Shown: positions 5,145 to 8,751 of the stretch, piece after piece | Numbering within the stretch: position 1 is the first letter of the stretch | Layout of the letters: each line of letters opens with the position of its first letter | From: Candidatus Magasanikiibacteriota bacterium | GTDB lineage: Bacteria > Patescibacteriota > Patescibacteriia > Magasanikbacterales > UBA922 | Assembly: GCA_016214105.1 (NCBI GenBank) | Contig: JACRPD010000038.1 | Location: 1-8,751, forward strand | DNA length: 8,751 bases | Reading direction: 5' to 3' | Notes under the pieces: model-generated | The model's database searches: none | What the model was told of the DNA's origin: nothing | What the model saw: only the letters and a program-made list of their open reading frames with translations | Made by a program: the position numbers and the translations under genes

Positions 5145-5794
5145 TCTTGAGCGCTAATCAAAGGAGATTGTTAGAGATGATAAGCAAGGACAAAATAATT
5201 TGTTCCAATTTTTATTTAACCGGTGGCACGGCTTTGGCGGAGTTTTATTTAAAACACCGGTATTCCGAGGATTTGGATTTTTTTTCGGAAAAAGAATTTG
5301 ACCCGCAAGCAGTGTCTGTTTTCTGGAAAAAAATACAAAAAGCGGGCGGGATTAAAAAGATTGATTTTCAGCAGTCATTCAATCGGAATTTATTTTTTTT
5401 GCATCTCAAAGATGGCGATGTGGTCAAGACAGAATTTACTTTTTTTCCTTTTCCGCGGATAGAGAAGAAAAAGAAAATCGGGCATTTGTCACTTGACAGT
5501 TTATTGGATATCGCGGTCAACAAATTGTTTACGATTTATCAGAAGCCGCGTTCGCGCGATTTTATTGATTTGTTTTTGATTTTGAAAGAAGGGAAGTGGA
5601 AGATATCCGATTTAATTAAAAAAGCCAAGATAAAGTTTGATTGGCACGTTGACCCATTACAGCTCGGTGTTCAGTTTTTTCAAGCCAAGGAGGTTAAGGA
5701 TTATCCGCGAATGATTCATAAAATTAAACCAAGCGAGTGGCAAGAATTTTTTGTGATTGAGGCGGAGAAGTTGAAAGATAATATTTTAGAGTAA
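5129..5794 (+). CDS. AbiEii/AbiGii-type (DUF1814) nucleotidyltransferase, putative toxin
   Basis: A 221-residue protein of the AbiEii/AbiGii toxin family (DUF1814), a DNA-polymerase-beta-like nucleotidyltransferase fold. The signature is FYLTGGTALAEFYLKHRYSE at 28-47, running into DLDFF: the glycine pair (G32, G33) and the Asp pair (D48, D50) match the nucleotide- and metal-binding motif. VKTEF (99-103) may supply a third acidic residue. LDIAVNKLFTIYQKPRSRDF (126-145) plus the following IDL carry the conserved Lys and Asp of the later motifs (K132, D144, D147). Relatives such as MenT modify tRNA acceptor ends or act in phage abortive infection; other members are uncharacterised. The start overlaps the upstream gene by 16 nt and lacks a Shine-Dalgarno site, so translation probably depends on coupling. 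The length is near the lower end for the family, and the catalytic motifs look intact. Toxicity and target are not known. Confidence 0.88.
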   Translation: MAGKIILSANQRRLLEMISKDKIICSNFYLTGGTALAEFYLKHRYSEDLDFFSEKEFDPQAVSVFWKKIQKAGGIKKIDFQQSFNRNLFFLHLKDGDVVKTEFTFFPFPRIEKKKKIGHLSLDSLLDIAVNKLFTIYQKPRSRDFIDLFLILKEGKWKISDLIKKAKIKFDWHVDPLQLGVQFFQAKEVKDYPRMIHKIKPSEWQEFFVIEAEKLKDNILE

Positions 5795-5807
5795 GGAAGC
5801 TACAAAA

Positions 5808-5832
5808 GCCCATCTGGTGAAGGTGGTTTTTT
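5808..5832 (+). terminator. Probable rho-independent terminator after the nucleotidyltransferase gene
   Basis: CCATCT (5810-5815) pairs with AGGTGG (5821-5826), including one G-T wobble, around a 5-nt loop, and is followed by six T (5827-5832). The stem is short, so the strength is moderate. The position, 14 nt after the stop codon and just before a promoter, supports the call. Confidence 0.55.
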
Positions 5833-5850
5833 GTTTAGTTGAAGATAAGA

Positions 5851-5879
5851 TTGAACAAATCCACCATTTGAGTTATAAT
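5851..5879 (+). promoter_or_regulatory. Sigma-70-type promoter, near-leaderless, for the phosphoglycerate mutase pair
   Basis: TTGAAC (5851-5856) and a perfect TATAAT (5874-5879) are separated by exactly 17 bp. The ATG at 5889 begins 10 nt after the -10 box, so the 5' UTR would be about 1-4 nt. The promoter lies inside the longer open frame that runs from a GTG at 5817, which argues against that earlier start. Confidence 0.8.
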
Positions 5880-5888
5880 ATACTCACT

Positions 5889-7469
5889 ATGTCAAAAACG
5901 AACCACAACCACCGCCCGACGATGCTGATAATTTTAGACGGTTTTGGCTTGGCTGACCCGAAAAAACCAGGGGTCGCGATCACGCCGGAAACCGCGCCGA
6001 ATATTTTTGGGTATCTTAAAAAATATCCACACTCAACCTTAAAAACTTTTGGCGAGTTTGTCGGTTTGTCTCATGGTCAGCAGGGGAATTCTGAAGCCGG
6101 GCATCTAAATATTGGCGCCGGAAGAGTTGTTAAACAGGATTTGGTGCGGATTTCCGAGGCGATTCATGAGGGGACGTTTTTCAAAAACGAGGCGTTTAAG
6201 CAGGCGCTTTTTCATGTAAAAAAATATAAAACCGCGGTGCATATTATCGGCCTTCTGACCGACGGCAACAGCGCCCACGCTTGTCCGGAACATTTTCACG
6301 CTATGCTGGAATATTTTCGGCGCGAAGGGCAGAAAAAAGTTTTTTTACATTTGATTACCGATGGCCGGGATTCTTCGCCGCACGGAGCCACAAATTTTTT
6401 GCATGAATTGCGCGGACATATGCTGGCGCATGAAAAAGTCGCCACAATAATGGGGCGGTTTTACGCCATGGATCGCAACAAGATTTGGGAAAGAACTCAG
6501 CGCGCTTATGAAGCCATGGTTTTGGGCAAAGGCTGCGCCGCGCCATCAGCCGAAGAGGGTTTGGCGCAGTCATACAATCGCGGGGATACCGATGAATATG
6601 TTTGCCCGACGATCATAGTTGAGAACCCTTCGGCTAACGCTCAGGGTAAACCTGTTGCAACCATTAAAGATAATGATGCAATTTTTTTTATTAATGCTCG
6701 TAGTGATCGCGCGCGGCAGATTACCAAAGCGTTTGTGCAGAAAGATTTTGAGAAAAACAATCCGGGCGCGTTTAAGCGCGCGAAATGTCCGAAAAATATT
6801 CGTTTTGTGGCTATGACGGATTTTGGACCTGATCTTGAGGGGTTATTTACCGCTTTTCCAAGTCCGGATATTGATAATTGTTTGCCCGCGGTGATTGATG
6901 ACAACTATCGCCAGCTTTACATTTCCGAAACGGAAAAATACGCGCATGTCACTTACTTTATCAATGGCGGCTATGCTGACCCGCTGAACGGCGAGACGCG
7001 CGAGTTTATCAAATCTCCGCCAACACGGTCTTACGCTGAACAGCCGGAGATGAACACGGCGAAATTGAGCAAAAAAATAATCGGCTATTTAATAGAAGAT
7101 AAATATAATTTTATTTGCGTTAATTTCCCCAATTCCGATATGGTCGGCCACACCGGAGATTTTAAAGCCGCGCAAAAAGCCATCCGCATGGTTGATAAAG
7201 CGGTTGGAGAGATTATTTCCGTGTTGTTAAAAAAAGACGGGCAGGCTCTCATCACCGCTGACCATGGCAATGCCGAAGAGATGATAAATCAAAAAACCGG
7301 CGAAATTATGACCGAACATACGGTAAATCCAGTGCCGTGCGTTTTGATAAGTAAATTAGCTGGAAGTAGGAAGATGTCCGATGGTATTTTGGCCGACATC
7401 GCGCCGACATTGTTAAAAATAATGGGACTCAAAAAACCAAAAGAAATGACCGGCAAAAGTCTAATTTAA
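5889..7469 (+). CDS. gpmI: 2,3-bisphosphoglycerate-independent phosphoglycerate mutase, divergent copy 1
   Basis: A Mn-dependent glycolytic enzyme (3-phosphoglycerate to 2-phosphoglycerate), cytoplasmic, alkaline-phosphatase superfamily, 526 residues, a normal length. The metal and catalytic residues can all be placed: D17 (LDGFG), the phosphorylated Ser S68 (GNSEAGHLNIGAGR), D417 and H421 (SDMVGH), D458 and H459 (ADHGN), H477 (TEHTVNPVP). Substrate residues H130, R160, D161, R190, R196, R271, R274 and K350 are also present. It departs from the usual motifs: GNSAHACPEH with one extra residue where most have GGVHSH, and FINARSDRAR where most have FNFRPDRA. A small palindrome sits in an insertion near residue 250. 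The ATG at 5889 is chosen over the GTG at 5817 because the promoter lies between them and the extra 24 residues do not resemble the family. It lies 2 nt before a second gpmI gene. Confidence 0.94.
   Translation: MSKTNHNHRPTMLIILDGFGLADPKKPGVAITPETAPNIFGYLKKYPHSTLKTFGEFVGLSHGQQGNSEAGHLNIGAGRVVKQDLVRISEAIHEGTFFKNEAFKQALFHVKKYKTAVHIIGLLTDGNSAHACPEHFHAMLEYFRREGQKKVFLHLITDGRDSSPHGATNFLHELRGHMLAHEKVATIMGRFYAMDRNKIWERTQRAYEAMVLGKGCAAPSAEEGLAQSYNRGDTDEYVCPTIIVENPSANAQGKPVATIKDNDAIFFINARSDRARQITKAFVQKDFEKNNPGAFKRAKCPKNIRFVAMTDFGPDLEGLFTAFPSPDIDNCLPAVIDDNYRQLYISETEKYAHVTYFINGGYADPLNGETREFIKSPPTRSYAEQPEMNTAKLSKKIIGYLIEDKYNFICVNFPNSDMVGHTGDFKAAQKAIRMVDKAVGEIISVLLKKDGQALITADHGNAEEMINQKTGEIMTEHTVNPVPCVLISKLAGSRKMSDGILADIAPTLLKIMGLKKPKEMTGKSLI
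6625..6647 (+). repeat. Small palindrome of the CCTTCG...CTCAGG type inside gpmI copy 1
   Basis: ACCCT (6625-6629) and AGGGT (6643-6647) flank TCGGCTAACGCTC. The pattern resembles the CCCTTCGACAAGCTCAGGG class of short dispersed palindromes seen across many bacterial genomes. It encodes NPSANAQGK in a stretch where the neighbouring gpmI copy is about four residues shorter, so it looks like an in-frame insertion into a surface loop. Confidence 0.55.
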
Positions 7470-7471
7470 TT

Positions 7472-8751
7472 ATGAAAGTACCCAAACCAGTGGTTTTAGC
7501 AATTTTGGACGGCTGGGGCGTGGCGCCGGACCATGAAGGCAACGCGATAACGCGGGCGAAACTGCCAAATTTCACGAAACTCACAAAAGAATATCCGGTA
7601 ATGACGCTTCACGCTTCCGGCAATGAGGTGGGTTTGATGTTCGGCGAAATGGGAAATTCCGAAGTCGGACATTTGAATATCGGCGCGGGACGAGTGTATT
7701 ATCAAACTTTGCCGCGCATTAACAAGGCGATCATGGACGAATCATTTTTTGAAAACAAAGCGTTTTTGCAGGCGGCGGAGCAGATTAAAAAAAATAAATC
7801 AGCCCTGCATTTAATCGGCTTAATCAGCCCGGGTAATGTCCACGCCAGCCAAGACCATTGTAACGCGCTGTTGGATTTTGCCAAAAAACAGAAGATTAAA
7901 GACGTATTCATCCATGTCATTTTGGACGGCCGCGACGCGATCTATAACAGCGGCATTGATTTTGTAAAAAATCTGCAGGAAAAAATTAAAGAATTCAAGC
8001 GCGGTGCGATTGCTTCCATTTCCGGACGGTATTACGCTCTGGACCGCGACAATCGCTGGGATCGGGTGGAAAAAGCTTATCGCGCCATGGCCGAGGGCAA
8101 GGCGGCCGCGTATTTTTCCAAACCGGAAGAAGCAATTCAAGAATCTTACGGTCGTAAAGTTTACGATGAGGAATTTGTCCCCATAGTAATTGGCAAAGAA
8201 AGTGAACCGACGGCGACGGTCAAGAGCGGAGACGCGGTGGTTTTTTTCAACTTCCGTCCGGACCGCGCGCGCCAGCTGACCAAAGCGTTTGTTTTGCCGA
8301 CGCTTAGCAAGTTTGAACGCAATTATATCAAAAATCTTTTTTTCGTTACCATGACCGAGTTTGAAAAAGAATTGCCGGTAGTAGTGGCATTCGCGCCGCA
8401 GGTGGTGCACAATTCTTTGGCGGAAACCATCAGCCAAGCCGGATTGAAACAATACCATGCTGCGGAAACGGAAAAATACGCGCATATCACTTTTTTTTTG
8501 AACGGCACAGTAGAAGACCCTTTCCCGGGCGAGGAGCGCAAGATTGTTCCATCGCCGAAGGTGTCTTCTTATGATCAAGCACCGGAGATGTCATCGGCGA
8601 ACGTTGCCAAAGAAGTGATCAAGGCAATTGAATCAGGCCAGTATGACGCCATAATATTCAATTTCGCCAATGCTGACATGGTTGGCCATACAGGCAAAGT
8701 GAATGCCACAGTCAAAGGTTGCGAAGCGATTGATAAGGGGCTTGGGAAGAT
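7472..8751 (+). CDS. gpmI: 2,3-bisphosphoglycerate-independent phosphoglycerate mutase, copy 2, 3' partial
   Basis: A second enzyme of the same family and reaction as its upstream neighbour. The first 426 residues are in the window and the frame is open to the last base; about 80-90 residues are expected beyond it. Visible key residues are D13 (LDGWG), catalytic S63 (EMGNSEVGHLNIGAGR), H124, R154 and D155 (LDGRD), R186 and R192 (GRYYALDRDNR), R262 and R265 (FNFRPDRARQL), K335 (TEKYAHITFF), and D402 and H406 (NADMVGH). The ADHGN motif and the last metal His are off-window. Its motifs are closer to the textbook GpmI than copy 1, except GLISPGNVHAS where most have GLLSDGGVHSH. The ATG starts 2 nt after the copy 1 stop with no Shine-Dalgarno site, which suggests one transcript and translational coupling. 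Confidence 0.94.
   Translation, partial: MKVPKPVVLAILDGWGVAPDHEGNAITRAKLPNFTKLTKEYPVMTLHASGNEVGLMFGEMGNSEVGHLNIGAGRVYYQTLPRINKAIMDESFFENKAFLQAAEQIKKNKSALHLIGLISPGNVHASQDHCNALLDFAKKQKIKDVFIHVILDGRDAIYNSGIDFVKNLQEKIKEFKRGAIASISGRYYALDRDNRWDRVEKAYRAMAEGKAAAYFSKPEEAIQESYGRKVYDEEFVPIVIGKESEPTATVKSGDAVVFFNFRPDRARQLTKAFVLPTLSKFERNYIKNLFFVTMTEFEKELPVVVAFAPQVVHNSLAETISQAGLKQYHAAETEKYAHITFFLNGTVEDPFPGEERKIVPSPKVSSYDQAPEMSSANVAKEVIKAIESGQYDAIIFNFANADMVGHTGKVNATVKGCEAIDKGLGK

Noticed and set aside
5817..5888. N-terminal extension of gpmI copy 1 from the GTG at 5817
   Set aside because: The TTGAAC-17-TATAAT promoter and the tail of the preceding terminator lie inside this stretch, and the 24 extra residues precede the normal GpmI N-terminus.
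7820..8578. A 252-codon open frame on the minus strand
   Set aside because: It lies wholly antisense to gpmI copy 2, whose conserved motifs cover the same bases. Its translation is rich in Arg, Phe and His with no recognisable domain, as expected for a shadow frame.

Overview
The window reads as a gene-dense bacterial chromosome segment with every gene on the + strand. Two features suggest a member of the Candidatus Patescibacteria (CPR): very compact terminator-promoter-gene junctions whose transcripts would be almost leaderless, and coding regions laced with 7-bp tandem repeats and small palindromes. This placement is an inference from style; no rRNA or other phylogenetic marker is present.

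Region 1 (1-4788) is a surface-polysaccharide or glycan assembly cluster. It holds the 3' part of a polyprenyl-phosphate sugar-phosphate transferase (the priming enzyme), followed by three GT-B fold, family-4-type glycosyltransferases. The first two genes overlap by 4 nt. The second pair is separated by a heptamer array that supplies the start codon of the third gene. The fourth gene lies between two 37-bp inverted repeats, one of which supplies its stop codon. The likely division of labour is that the first enzyme loads a sugar phosphate on the lipid carrier at the membrane and the other three add sugars from nucleotide-sugar donors on the cytoplasmic face.

Region 2 (4789-5832) begins with a strong rho-independent terminator made from a dispersed palindromic repeat. 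A consensus-like promoter follows directly, then a two-gene unit: a 66-aa lysine-rich protein overlapping by 16 nt an AbiEii/DUF1814-type nucleotidyltransferase. This looks like a toxin-antitoxin or defence pair whose small partner is not a recognisable AbiEi. A hairpin terminator closes it.

Region 3 (5851-8751) has a second near-leaderless promoter driving two tandem genes, 2 nt apart, that both encode cofactor-independent phosphoglycerate mutase (glycolysis, 3-phosphoglycerate to 2-phosphoglycerate). They are clearly different versions of the enzyme, not a recent duplication, and the second runs off the window.

The most unusual signal is not a gene. Five arrays of 7-bp repeats and one of 8-bp repeats lie in 2319-4417, inside or at the start of two glycosyltransferase genes, in stretches that appear to be loops. 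Four copies of a GC-rich hairpin repeat (one inside a gene, in frame) and another small palindrome inside the first mutase gene add to this. Because 7 and 8 are not multiples of 3, copy-number changes would switch the reading frame, which makes the glycosyltransferases candidates for phase-variable or rapidly evolving surface-glycan genes.
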